Assembly (NCBI RefSeq): GCF_009909155.2 | Contig: NZ_JAAAPM020000002.1 | Coordinates: 62,001-126,000, forward strand | Direction: 5' to 3' | Length of the DNA stretch: 64,000 bases | DNA from: Flavobacterium undicola | Lineage (GTDB): Bacteria > Bacteroidota > Bacteroidia > Flavobacteriales > Flavobacteriaceae | Shown: positions 52,945-61,898 of the stretch, piece by piece | How the letters are laid out: every line of letters starts with the position of its first letter | How positions within the stretch are numbered: position 1 is the stretch's first letter | Program-made: the position numbers and the translations under genes | The notes under the pieces: generated by a model | Told to the model about the DNA's origin: nothing | The model's database searches: none | The model's input: the letters and a program-made list of their open reading frames with translations, nothing else

Positions 52945-53763
52945 TTATTTTCCATGTGCCGCTTCAGAAACGTCCTGCCATTCTTCCCAGGTTTTCAAAC
53001 GTTCGCCATAAGCATATTTAGTCCATTGTACACCAGCTTTGCCTAAAAGTAATCTTAATGGAGGATTTTCTGCATCTACCAGTTTTAAAACGGCTTCTGA
53101 AGTCGCTTCAGGCACGCCATTATCTTCTTCTTTGTTTCCTGCGAAAAGTGCTGTTCTTACGGCATCATACTGTGGCAAAGGTTTACTTTGTACTGCAGAA
53201 GATGCAGCAAAATCGGTTTCATAACCATTTGGTTCTACAAGAGTGACTTTGATTCCGAAACCTGCAACTTCTGCAGCCAGAGATTCAGTCAGACCTTCAA
53301 CAGCAAATTTAGAAGCACTGTAAATCCCTAAAATAGGCAATGCAATAACACCCAAAACACTTGAAAGCTGAATAATATGACCCGATTTTTGTTCACGCAT
53401 AATAGGAATAACTGCCTGTGTAAGCCAAATTAATCCAAGTACATTGGTCTCAAACTGTGTTCGGATTTCCTGTTCTTCCAATTCTTCAATGGCACCAAAA
53501 TGTCCGTATCCTGCATTATTAATTAATACATCAATTGCGCCAAAATGGCTTTTTGCTTTTGAAACTGCTTCAAAGGATGCTTTTTTATCGGTTACATCTA
53601 ATTGTAAGACCAATAAATTTTCCTGATATTCTGATGCCAAATCCTTTAATGATTCTGTATTTCTTACTGTTGCTACAACATTATCGCCACGTTTAAGAAA
53701 AGCTTCTGTCCAAATTTTTCCGAATCCTCGAGATGCACCTGTTATAAAAATTGTCTTTTTCAT
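52945..53763 (-). CDS. Short-chain dehydrogenase/reductase
   Basis: This 272-residue classical SDR has the cofactor motif ITGASRGFGK at 7-16, NNAG at 82-85, catalytic Ser135 (IQLSSVLG) and Y148-x3-K152 (YSASK). An Arg in the dinucleotide loop (TVRNTESL) points to NADP(H) preference. The substrate is unknown. The AraC gene follows downstream, behind a terminator. Such SDRs in Bacteroidota are often part of small stress- or aldehyde-responsive units; that is a guess here. Confidence 0.92.
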   Translation of the reverse strand: MKKTIFITGASRGFGKIWTEAFLKRGDNVVATVRNTESLKDLASEYQENLLVLQLDVTDKKASFEAVSKAKSHFGAIDVLINNAGYGHFGAIEELEEQEIRTQFETNVLGLIWLTQAVIPIMREQKSGHIIQLSSVLGVIALPILGIYSASKFAVEGLTESLAAEVAGFGIKVTLVEPNGYETDFAASSAVQSKPLPQYDAVRTALFAGNKEEDNGVPEATSEAVLKLVDAENPPLRLLLGKAGVQWTKYAYGERLKTWEEWQDVSEAAHGK

Positions 53764-53971
53764 TATACTATATTTTATTGTTTTAATTATTGAGACAAAT
53801 TTCCGTTAATTCCTATTTGTAATAATGATACAAAAGTGGGCAATAATGAAACGTTTTAACGAAACCGCATCAATTATTAAAGGTATTAGGATATACAAAT
53901 AAAAACAGAGGATTAAGTTAAGCCCTATTATAAGTGTAATCACATTTTCTATTAAAAATTTGATCGGAATT

Positions 53972-54415
53972 TTAAAAGGGGATTTTAATAGAACTAACCG
54001 CCAGATTAGAACTTGCTTTAGCAACAACTCTGCTATTATTTTGATTTATTACTATCGCATTGAAATGAATAATTGTTTTTCCTAATTTGATTAATTCTGT
54101 TTTAACCAAAACGGTATCATTTTCAAAAGCAGGATTAAAAAAATCGACATTTAAATTAATGGTAGGATAGAAGTTCTCTAAACCGAGTATCATAAAATTA
54201 ATCCCGATGCAATCATCAATCATACTTGAAATAACCCCTCCGTGAAGCATTCCGACAGGGTTTGTCATTTCTTTTCTAACTATAAACTTAAATTCTATTG
54301 ATTTATCGTTTACAGAAACTACCGTCCCATTTAGCCATTTGGCAAATGGAGACGGACTTCCTGAAAATGGTTTACCAATAAAAGCTTTAAGTAATTGAAG
54401 TCTTTTATTTTCCAT
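53972..54415 (-). CDS. PaaI-like acyl-CoA thioesterase (hotdog fold)
   Basis: This 147-residue hotdog thioesterase carries the catalytic segment GMLHGGVISSMIDDCIG (HGG with a following Asp) near residue 55-70 and the PTINLNVDFFNPAFENDTVL strand. It hydrolyses acyl- or aryl-CoA thioesters; the exact substrate is unknown. Its start lies 6 bp after the stop of the alpha/beta hydrolase gene on the same strand, so the pair forms an operon. Confidence 0.87.
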   Translation of the reverse strand: MENKRLQLLKAFIGKPFSGSPSPFAKWLNGTVVSVNDKSIEFKFIVRKEMTNPVGMLHGGVISSMIDDCIGINFMILGLENFYPTINLNVDFFNPAFENDTVLVKTELIKLGKTIIHFNAIVINQNNSRVVAKASSNLAVSSIKIPF

Positions 54416-54421
54416 TTTTAT

Positions 54422-55255
54422 TTATTTAGCTAAAAATTCTAATGCTCTTTTTACAAAATCTTCGTGGTTTTGGAATATTGAACCGTGACCTGCATCCTTG
54501 TAAATAATTATCTCTGAATTTTTTATGCGATTTTTTAATTCGTATGAATTACTGGCAGGAACCATTTTATCGTTGTCACCGTTTACAACTAAGACAGCTT
54601 GTGTAATTACTGATAAGTCTTGCGGAGCTTGCAATCCATAAGCCTTTATTGCTTCGAGCTGATGTGTCAGGTGTTTCATTTTTAATTTCTCGCCTCTATT
54701 TTCTTTTCTTTCTTTTATCCTTTTAAGATAACTTTTTGCCGCTTTGTGTCCATTAGCATTGCTGTTGAAGAACAAATAGAATTTTGGATTTCTGAAGGTA
54801 AAATTCCCTTTGATTACATCTTTGATAACTACGGGTGTCATTTTGCTGATACCAGCACCACCAGCAGGTCCAGTTCCGGCAAGAATTACTTTGCGTACAA
54901 GTTGCGGCTCACGAAGTAAAATTTCCTGTGAGATGAAACCACCTAATGAAAACCCGAAAAGGTCAACTTTTTGATAACCGAGTGCTTTTATAAAAGCTAT
55001 TGCATCTGTAGCCATTTCTGCAACGTTTTTTGGAGTTACTCCTCCTGTAGAACCTATGCCTCGATTATCAAAGCCAATGATTGGATGTTCGGAAGCGAAG
55101 CCTTCCATAATTTTTGGGTCACAATCATCCATTGTAGCGGTTAAGTGATTTAGAAAAATTATTGGTAAACCTGGTTTATCTTCGCCAAGTTTGCGATAAT
55201 AGAAATCTGTTCCTCCAACATTTATGGATTGTGTTTTTACATTTTTGAAGTTCAT
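54422..55255 (-). CDS. Alpha/beta hydrolase
   Basis: This 277-residue alpha/beta hydrolase fold protein has the oxyanion region FLNHLTATMDDCDPKIMEG, DNRGIGSTGG, the nucleophile elbow DLFGFSLGGFISQ, an acid residue in LVVNGDNDKMVPASN and the catalytic His in DAGHGSIFQNHEDF. The layout is close to chloroperoxidase- or ester-hydrolase-like enzymes. It is the first gene of a two-gene unit with the thioesterase. Upstream lie a MITE-like element and the second RND operon. Confidence 0.9.
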   Translation of the reverse strand: MNFKNVKTQSINVGGTDFYYRKLGEDKPGLPIIFLNHLTATMDDCDPKIMEGFASEHPIIGFDNRGIGSTGGVTPKNVAEMATDAIAFIKALGYQKVDLFGFSLGGFISQEILLREPQLVRKVILAGTGPAGGAGISKMTPVVIKDVIKGNFTFRNPKFYLFFNSNANGHKAAKSYLKRIKERKENRGEKLKMKHLTHQLEAIKAYGLQAPQDLSVITQAVLVVNGDNDKMVPASNSYELKNRIKNSEIIIYKDAGHGSIFQNHEDFVKRALEFLAK

Positions 55256-55378
55256 AATTGTAGTTTTTAGTGAATTATTATTTTAATTATTTGTTTGATT
55301 ATGTGCAATATTAATCCCTATGAAGGACAAAAGCAGTAATAATTTTATTTTTTTATTTTTACAAAATTTTATTATATC

Positions 55379-55575
55379 TAACCCGTTGGGTGTAATTCAT
55401 GAAATTTTTATTTAACACATAGAAACATAGATTTTACTTTAAAAAAGAATGCAAAAAAGAAATACATTTCTTTCACATAGTGCGCTATGTGTGTTTTAAA
55501 AAAGTAAAACGACTTCTTTCGACCTTACATAATCTATGTTTCTATGTGTTGAAAATAATTACACCCAACGGGTTA
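55379..55575. mobile_element. MITE-like nested inverted-repeat element
   Basis: The 197-bp element is bounded by a 19-bp perfect terminal inverted repeat, TAACCCGTTGGGTGTAATT (55379-55397) and its complement (55557-55575). Inside is a 20-bp perfect inverted repeat AACACATAGAAACATAGATT (55414-55433 with 55531-55550), TTTTACTTT/AAAGTAAAA (55432-55440 with 55501-55509), and a central CACATAG-TGCG-CTATGTG (55474-55491). It has no coding capacity. One 19-bp end recurs exactly at 63189. It looks like a non-autonomous element; no transposase is in the window, and no clear target duplication was found. The rest of the 55256-55629 gap holds no gene. Confidence 0.75.
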
Positions 55576-55629
55576 TATCCAGGATTATTATATCATTTTT
55601 TCCTGGAAAGTTATTATTGATTTAAACAC

Positions 55630-58600
55630 CTATACTTCTTCAATTGTTGGAGGAATCAATTTATACATCACTGGAGTAACAATTCTTGATAGTATGGTAG
55701 AGCTTATCAATCCTCCAATTAATACAATTGCCAACGGAGATATTTGAGGATTGGAATTTAATGCCAGAGGAATCAAACCACAGATTGCCGTAATTGATGT
55801 TAAAACTACTGGAAGAAAACGGGTTTCACCAGCAATAGCAATTGCTTCATCAATAGACTTACCTTCTTGTCTTAATTGGTTCGTAAAATCGACCAGAAGA
55901 AGGGAGTTTTTTACTTGAATTCCAGACAATCCAATGAAACCTATAATAGAAACCAACGACATTGGGTTTCCTGTTGCTAATAAAAACAATACACCTCCAA
56001 GAACTCCTAATGGAATGATGGATAGTACGATGATGATTCCTTTAAATGTTTTAAATTGTAGCAATAAAACAGCGATGAATAAAAACGTACTCAATATAAT
56101 TACAGAAAGGAAATTGCCTCCCAATGCATCACCTTCTGATTCTTTTTCTCCTGATAGTTTGTAATAATATCCTTTTGGCATTTTTAATTTATCCAATTTC
56201 GGAATAATATCTACCAATAAATCATTGGCATAAAAGCCTTTTGCAGACATAGCCGAAACTTTTGAAAAGCGTGATTTGTTGAAGTGATTTATGGCTGTAG
56301 GTGCCGTTTCAAAAGTTATCGTTGCAATTTGATTAAGTGCAATTGGTGTTCCCTGAATATTATTTACATACAAATTTTTAAGTGCATCGAGATTAGAAAA
56401 CTTATCTCTTGGGAGTGTAATTGTAACATTTCTTGCATCGCCACGGTCATCAATGTAATCTCCTACGGTTAGTCCTGCTACAGCAAGTCGAATTACTTTA
56501 TCTGCCTCGCTTGTTAAAACCCCAAGCGTTCTTGCTTTTTCTTTATTAATTTTTACTTTGACATCGGTTTTATACGTATTCAACTCGTTGTTGATGTAAA
56601 CCGTACCTTTCTGATTTCGCAAAATAGTTTCTACTTGAGAAGACAGTTTGCGCAAAACTTCCTGGTCTTCTCCAAATAACCGCACCACGATATTTGCTTC
56701 CAAAGGTGTTCCTTGTTCAAAATCTTTTACCTCTACCTTAGCATAAGGCATAGTTTTAAACTTATCACGTAATTTTTCGATTAAAGCCGTTTTTTCAGTA
56801 GGGGTAGCTTCGTCTTCCAACTGAACGAAAATTTGAGCAAAATCAGATTTTCTATCTTGTGGATGCACGTTGTAATAAATCTGCGGATTTCCTTTCCCCA
56901 CATTTGAAGTGTAATACACAATATCTTTGTGGTTTTTCAATTCTGCTTCCACAATTTTTGTAACCCTGTCACTTTCTGAAATATTAGCTTGAAGTGGCAT
57001 TTTAATATTGATAAGAAACATTGGTTTTTCTGAATTTGGAAACAATTTAAACCCGGTTACCTTGAGTAATCCAAAAGCGGTAATGCTCAACATTATAGAT
57101 ATAGCGATAGTTGTTCTAGGAAATTTTAATGCTTTAGGCATTATGTCCCTGTAACTTCTGGTAAGGAATTTTTGCAAATATTGAAGAAAAATGTTTCCTT
57201 CACCGTGTTCGTGTGTTTTTAGAAATCTACTCCCAAGGAATGGAACTAATGTCAAGGCTACAATCATAGAAGCCAATACACTTGTGATAACCGCCATAGG
57301 TAAACTTCGGATGAATTCACCTGCCATATCAGGAAGAAAAACCAGCGGTAAAAAGGCAATGACCAGAGTTACCGTACATCCAACAACAGCAATTCCTATT
57401 TGTTTTGTTCCCATTAGAACGGCTTCCATTTTTGTATGGCCTTCTCTTAGCCAGCGCTCAATGTTTTCGACAACCACAATACTATCATCGACCAACAATC
57501 CTAAAGCAACCACCAATCCAACAATACTTAATTGGTTTAAGGAATACCCTAAAGCATTCATTGCAATTAATCCTAAAGCCAATGATAAAGGTATGGATAT
57601 CATAACGATAAGGGATGCTCTAGAACCTAATGGTACTAATGTGATAACAACCAAAAGAATGGCTAATCCAAAATCAAAACCTAAATGTCCCAAACGCTTT
57701 GATACCATATCGGCTTGATCAAAGTTCTTTATTAGTTTGATGTTAGCAGGCAAGTCTTTAGAGAATGCATCTACTAATGGTAAATATTCTTTCTGAACAT
57801 CACTAATGTTTACATTGTCCTTCATTCCGGCAGTAACCAAAACGCATCGGTGTCCATTAATTCTTGTAATATGATTTACTACTTCAGATTTGTAACTTAC
57901 TTCGGCTACATCTTTCAGATAGATGATTTTTCCATTTGCATTGTAAACAACCGTATTGGCAACATCATCAGCATTTTTGAATTTACCACTTGTTTTTACA
58001 TTGAATACTTTGGTATCCAAATCAATACTTCCACCAGGAATATCAGCAGCTTCACTTTGTAAACTTCCCATTACTATATTCAATGGAATTTTTAATTGTG
58101 CCAATTTTTCTAAATTCAAATCCACTCGTATTTCCTGTTCTGGAATTCCAGCGTATTTTACATCCTTAAGATTGGTGATTTTTTCTATTTTTGTCTTTAG
58201 TTTATCCGCTTCATCACGGAGTTTTTTATCAGAGGCATTTTCGGAAACCAATGCTACCTGAAGAATTTTCACATCCGAAGACGAAATCTTCTCCGTCTTA
58301 ATCATATAAATATCTTTTGGCAATTCACCACTTTTTAGGGCATTCATTTCGGTAGAGATTTCCTGATATTTATTATCAACATCAACTCCATATTTGAATT
58401 TTACCTGAAAAGCGGCAACACCATCTTCAACGGTAGTTAAGATTTTATCAATGTTTTCAAGTCCGTAAATTTTATTTTCGATAGGTTTTACGACTTGTTC
58501 CTCCATATCTTTTGGACTCGTACCAGGATAAATAACTGTAATCAAATATTGTGGCGGATGCGTTCCTGGGTCTTCTGCTCTAGGCATCGTGAATAAGGTA

Positions 58601-58680
58601 AGAACCCCTACTACAGCGACTAAAAGAGCTAGAATCAGTGTAAACTGATAATTCTTAACTGAAAAGTTTGTTATCTTCAT
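55630..58680 (-). CDS. RND efflux pump of the TetR-controlled operon
   Basis: This 1016-residue inner-membrane RND transporter has TM1 (YQFTLILALLVAVVGVLTLF), porter domain 1, TM2-6 with the charged TM4 motif GLLVDDSIVVVENIERWLRE, porter domain 2, and TM8-12 with SGIQVKNSLLLVDFTNQLRQ. The N-terminus (KITNFSVKNYQFTLILALL) and PGTSPKDMEEQVVKPIENKI are typical of the HAE-1/hydrophobe branch rather than metal pumps. It is last in tetR-OMF-MFP-pump; the adaptor gene precedes it by 8 bp. Substrates are unpredictable. The presence of two complete RND sets in 50 kb is notable. Confidence 0.94.
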   Translation of the reverse strand: MKITNFSVKNYQFTLILALLVAVVGVLTLFTMPRAEDPGTHPPQYLITVIYPGTSPKDMEEQVVKPIENKIYGLENIDKILTTVEDGVAAFQVKFKYGVDVDNKYQEISTEMNALKSGELPKDIYMIKTEKISSSDVKILQVALVSENASDKKLRDEADKLKTKIEKITNLKDVKYAGIPEQEIRVDLNLEKLAQLKIPLNIVMGSLQSEAADIPGGSIDLDTKVFNVKTSGKFKNADDVANTVVYNANGKIIYLKDVAEVSYKSEVVNHITRINGHRCVLVTAGMKDNVNISDVQKEYLPLVDAFSKDLPANIKLIKNFDQADMVSKRLGHLGFDFGLAILLVVITLVPLGSRASLIVMISIPLSLALGLIAMNALGYSLNQLSIVGLVVALGLLVDDSIVVVENIERWLREGHTKMEAVLMGTKQIGIAVVGCTVTLVIAFLPLVFLPDMAGEFIRSLPMAVITSVLASMIVALTLVPFLGSRFLKTHEHGEGNIFLQYLQKFLTRSYRDIMPKALKFPRTTIAISIMLSITAFGLLKVTGFKLFPNSEKPMFLINIKMPLQANISESDRVTKIVEAELKNHKDIVYYTSNVGKGNPQIYYNVHPQDRKSDFAQIFVQLEDEATPTEKTALIEKLRDKFKTMPYAKVEVKDFEQGTPLEANIVVRLFGEDQEVLRKLSSQVETILRNQKGTVYINNELNTYKTDVKVKINKEKARTLGVLTSEADKVIRLAVAGLTVGDYIDDRGDARNVTITLPRDKFSNLDALKNLYVNNIQGTPIALNQIATITFETAPTAINHFNKSRFSKVSAMSAKGFYANDLLVDIIPKLDKLKMPKGYYYKLSGEKESEGDALGGNFLSVIILSTFLFIAVLLLQFKTFKGIIIVLSIIPLGVLGGVLFLLATGNPMSLVSIIGFIGLSGIQVKNSLLLVDFTNQLRQEGKSIDEAIAIAGETRFLPVVLTSITAICGLIPLALNSNPQISPLAIVLIGGLISSTILSRIVTPVMYKLIPPTIEEV

Positions 58681-58688
58681 AATGCTGA

Positions 58689-59732
58689 TTATTTAATGAT
58701 CTTGATCTTTGATTCTTCATTTAGATAGGCACTGTTAGAGATCACTATTTGATCTGTTTTTTGCAGGCCTTCTTTGATGTACACCGTTTTATTTTCAAAT
58801 TTAAAAATGGTAACAGCTTGTCTTTTTACTTTGTTGTTTTCCACTATAAATACAAAGGCTTTATTGCCATCGGCTTCAATAAGTGAATTATAAGGGATGA
58901 TGATAAAATCTTCTGCATTCTCTGCTTTAATTTCTGCTTTCCCAAACATACCAACTGCCGGTTTACTGTTTTTCATATTCAGTTTTAATTCTACCTGAAA
59001 AGAACCCAGTGCTGCATCTGCAGATTGTGACTTTCGAAAAACAAAAGCATCAAAGTGCTCTTCTGGATAGCCATCAAGAGTAACAACTGCTTTCTGACCA
59101 ATTTTTGTTGATGCCCATTCTTTATCTGTCAAACCGATTTTTAATAAATAATTGTTATTTTGATTTGTTTCATTTATTGCCAGAATAGAAGAACCGGATT
59201 CAACGACTTCTCCTTCGTTAGCTATCTTACTGGCTACAAAACCATCGGCAGCAGCGTATATTTTAGCGTAACGTGCATTAAAAGCAACGGCATCTTTCTG
59301 TTTTTTGGCAATGTCAAGACCAGTTTTTGTGTTTTGAAGCTGTTCTAAAGTGTACACACTGTCTTTGTATAAATTGTTGGCACGGTTGTAATCACGTTCG
59401 TATTTTTTTACATTCAAATCCGTTTGATTTAAACCGGCATTAATTTCGGTTGCATCTAATGCTGCCAAAAGTTGGCCTTTTTTAAAAAACTGGCCTTCTT
59501 CTACATAAATTCGACTCACCACACCACCAATTTTAAAACCATAATTGGCTTGGTTTTCTGTGGTTACTAATCCAGATACACTTATATTATTTGTAAGTGC
59601 CAAAGATTGAACCGTTGCTGTTTTAATTGGAATAATATCAGCAGTTTCGAATGGTGTATGTTCTTTTTTTTCTTCTTTACAAGCATAAAAAAGAGGAAAG
59701 ACAAGAAGGCATAGTATTATTGATTTTTTCAT
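58689..59732 (-). CDS. RND efflux periplasmic adaptor lipoprotein
   Basis: This 347-residue membrane-fusion protein has a lipobox ending YAC at Cys18, a lipoyl half-motif SRIYVEEGQFFKKGQLLAAL, an alpha-hairpin (VKKYERDYNRANNLYKDSVY), the second lipoyl half FNARYAKIYAAADGFVASKI and a beta-barrel ending KEGLQKTDQIVISN. It joins the pump and the outer-membrane factor of its operon. It begins 17 bp after the OMF stop and ends 8 bp before the pump ATG. Confidence 0.93.
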   Translation of the reverse strand: MKKSIILCLLVFPLFYACKEEKKEHTPFETADIIPIKTATVQSLALTNNISVSGLVTTENQANYGFKIGGVVSRIYVEEGQFFKKGQLLAALDATEINAGLNQTDLNVKKYERDYNRANNLYKDSVYTLEQLQNTKTGLDIAKKQKDAVAFNARYAKIYAAADGFVASKIANEGEVVESGSSILAINETNQNNNYLLKIGLTDKEWASTKIGQKAVVTLDGYPEEHFDAFVFRKSQSADAALGSFQVELKLNMKNSKPAVGMFGKAEIKAENAEDFIIIPYNSLIEADGNKAFVFIVENNKVKRQAVTIFKFENKTVYIKEGLQKTDQIVISNSAYLNEESKIKIIK

Positions 59733-59749
59733 AATTATTATTATTTTGA

Positions 59750-61093
59750 TTAATTAAAAGTAAAAGTTGCATTGGCTCTTTCTAATTCTGCAAAAGCGAT
59801 CCAGGAATTATAAAGGGCAATATTGGTATTAAGCTGGGCATTTACCCATTGATTTTGAGCGTCCAGAAGTTCAATGTAAATGGCCTGACCTTCTTTGTAT
59901 AATTTGGTTATATCTTCATTATATTTTTTGGCTGATTCTTTTTGATTTTTATCGGCGTAGAATTGCTCCAAAGCTGATTTCAAATTGTTTTGGGAAACCT
60001 GAAACTGAAGCAATAACTGCTGTTTTACATTATCGATCTGCGAACTGATTTTTTTACTGTCTTCTTCTGTTTGTTTAAGTTTGAATTTATTTTTGTTACC
60101 TGAAAAAATATTCCATTCCAAACCTACTCCTGCAAAATAGTAACGTGATTGTTTGTTTACTTCAAAATCAAAATCCTGAATTCCAAAATCAGCAAACCCG
60201 TTTACCTTTGGAAACCAATACGACTGGGTGAGCTTGCTTACATTATCGTTTATTTCTTTTACCTGGGTAAGTTTTTGCAGTTCTTCCCTGTTTTGGGTAT
60301 TCTCTGAAACAGCGTCAATTGGTGGTGCTTCATTTTCATCGACTTCAATTACGGCATCCAGCTTTTCATTAAGCAAAAAATTAAAATAAGACCTGGCATT
60401 ATTACTGTTTTGCTTTGCCGTTTCCAGATTTGCCTGTATACGTATTACCTCATTATCACTTCGTAAAACTGCCGTACGGTTTATCTTTTCATTTTTAAAT
60501 AAAGATTTGTTTACTCGTTGGTTTTCCTTAACCAATGCTAAAGCATCCTCATAAATTTTAATTCCTTCAACCGATTGAAGGTATTTATAGTAAGCTGTTT
60601 TTATTTCCTTGACCAATTCCCTTTGATATATTTCCAGTTCTATTTTTTGTAATGAAGTCTGCTGGTTTTTAATTCTCTTGTTATAGATAATTTCAAAATT
60701 CAACAAAGGCATTGTGGTATGAATTTTAGCATCATAGAAATTATCCGGATTAATTAGAACAGACTGATTTTCTAAAGTTGGAAAAGCATTTGAATTTGTA
60801 ATTTGATTCAGGGTATTGTATACCGGATTCAGCATATCCCCAATCGGAATATCAATTGTTCTTCCTCCTTCAGCCTTGGTATAACTTCCGTTTAAGGAAA
60901 CGGTAGGGTAGAACAGGGAGCGCGCTTCTTTTAAAGCATACATACTTTTGTTAATATCAAAGTTGTGTTGCTTTATTACTTCGTTATTTTTTAGCCCGAC
61001 TTCAATATAGCCGTCAAGCTTACTCTGTGAATATCCCAGATATCCAATTAAGACTAGTGTCAGAGTGAGTGTTTTTCTTATCATATTATACAT
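59750..61093 (-). CDS. TolC-family outer-membrane efflux protein
   Basis: This 447-residue outer-membrane factor has a signal peptide (IRKTLTLTLVLIGYLGYSQS) and two OEP repeats of long helices (about 45-235 and 260-440; SMYALKEARSLFYPTVSLNG, KQQLLLQFQVSQNNLKSALE). No lipobox is present, unlike the first operon's factor. ATG 61093 or 61084 can be the start; the signal peptide begins better at 61084. A TetR-type operator lies 12 bp upstream, and tetR precedes it by 44 bp. Confidence 0.92.
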   Translation of the reverse strand: MYNMIRKTLTLTLVLIGYLGYSQSKLDGYIEVGLKNNEVIKQHNFDINKSMYALKEARSLFYPTVSLNGSYTKAEGGRTIDIPIGDMLNPVYNTLNQITNSNAFPTLENQSVLINPDNFYDAKIHTTMPLLNFEIIYNKRIKNQQTSLQKIELEIYQRELVKEIKTAYYKYLQSVEGIKIYEDALALVKENQRVNKSLFKNEKINRTAVLRSDNEVIRIQANLETAKQNSNNARSYFNFLLNEKLDAVIEVDENEAPPIDAVSENTQNREELQKLTQVKEINDNVSKLTQSYWFPKVNGFADFGIQDFDFEVNKQSRYYFAGVGLEWNIFSGNKNKFKLKQTEEDSKKISSQIDNVKQQLLLQFQVSQNNLKSALEQFYADKNQKESAKKYNEDITKLYKEGQAIYIELLDAQNQWVNAQLNTNIALYNSWIAFAELERANATFTFN

Positions 61094-61104
61094 TGTTTTT
61101 TAAT

Positions 61105-61117
61105 TGAACGTTGTTCA
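61105..61117. promoter_or_regulatory. TetR operator, copy 1 (before the efflux genes)
   Basis: TGAAC-GTT-GTTCA is a 13-bp palindrome in the 44-bp gap between tetR and the OMF gene. The identical sequence (as its complement) lies before tetR at 61793-61805. Confidence 0.8.
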
Positions 61118-61137
61118 TTTTTTAGGCCAAAAAAATT

Positions 61138-61755
61138 TTAAAGTTTCTTTATTATTTTTAAATATTCGTTGTATCCGTCAAACAGAATTGTATCTGGATT
61201 AGAAAATTTCACACCTTTTGTTCTTTGTCTGATTTCAAGACAGCACATTCCGTGCACTAAGCTCCAAATCATAAATGAAAGTGGTTCTGACAAATGTCCT
61301 TCAAAATGACCTTTATTCATACAATCTTCCACAGTAGTCTTTAAAGCTCCAAAGGTATTAGCGCCTTCATTCCATCCTTCTTTTTCAGAGTTTTCAATAA
61401 ATTCCATTGGCGCTTTAACATTAAACATTAAATCATACATCTCTGAATTTTCCATAGCAAATTTTATATAGGTAAGTCCCATTTTTATTAAGCGTTCCAT
61501 TGGATTTTTGATCGCGAATAATTCTGTAAAATATCCTCCTAACTCCTGAAAACCAATAGAGTGCAAATCATGCAGAATGGCATTTTTATCCTTAAAGTAA
61601 ACATATACGGTTCCCACGCTATAGTCAATTTCATCAGCAATATTTCTAATTGTTGTTTGCTCAATTCCTCTTTCTAAAAAGAGCTTTTTTGCTCCTTTTA
61701 AAATGAGTGATTTTAAGGCTTCTTTTTCGCGTGCTTTTCTTTCTGCTGTACTCAT
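61138..61755 (-). CDS. TetR-family repressor of the RND operon
   Basis: The 205-residue protein from ATG 61755 opens STAERKAREKEALKSLILKG and has the N-terminal TetR helix-turn-helix TTIRNIADEIDYSVGTVYVY followed by FKDKNAILHDL. The C-terminal ligand domain is of the WHG/YcdC-like type. An upstream in-frame ATG at 61845 would add 30 residues and run across the operator and promoter, so it is rejected. Identical 13-bp palindromes before tetR and before the OMF gene indicate self-regulation and control of the pump. Confidence 0.93.
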   Translation of the reverse strand: MSTAERKAREKEALKSLILKGAKKLFLERGIEQTTIRNIADEIDYSVGTVYVYFKDKNAILHDLHSIGFQELGGYFTELFAIKNPMERLIKMGLTYIKFAMENSEMYDLMFNVKAPMEFIENSEKEGWNEGANTFGALKTTVEDCMNKGHFEGHLSEPLSFMIWSLVHGMCCLEIRQRTKGVKFSNPDTILFDGYNEYLKIIKKL

Positions 61756-61773
61756 AAAAATAATATTCTTTTG

Positions 61774-61781
61774 CAAATGTA
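61774..61781 (-). promoter_or_regulatory. -7 element of tetR
   Basis: TACATTTG on the minus strand matches TAnnTTTG, 18 bp before the tetR ATG. The operator at 61793-61805 lies 11 bp upstream of it, in the -33 region. Confidence 0.65.
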
Positions 61782-61792
61782 TGTATATTTTT

Positions 61793-61805
61793 TGAACAAC
61801 GTTCA
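61793..61805. promoter_or_regulatory. TetR operator, copy 2 (before tetR)
   Basis: TGAAC-AAC-GTTCA, the exact complement of copy 1, spans the -33 region of the tetR promoter, so bound repressor would block polymerase. Confidence 0.8.
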
Positions 61806-61898
61806 TTTTTTTTAATTTATTTAAAAAAAATATTTTTGATGTCAATAAAATTAAAACACAGCAACTATAAAAATTGCCGTGTTCTTGAAAATATTGCC

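Noticed and set aside
53806..54027. A 73-codon hydrophobic minus-strand frame
   Set aside because: It overlaps the 3' end of the thioesterase gene out of frame; hydrophobicity is expected from AT-rich DNA. No promoter or family match.
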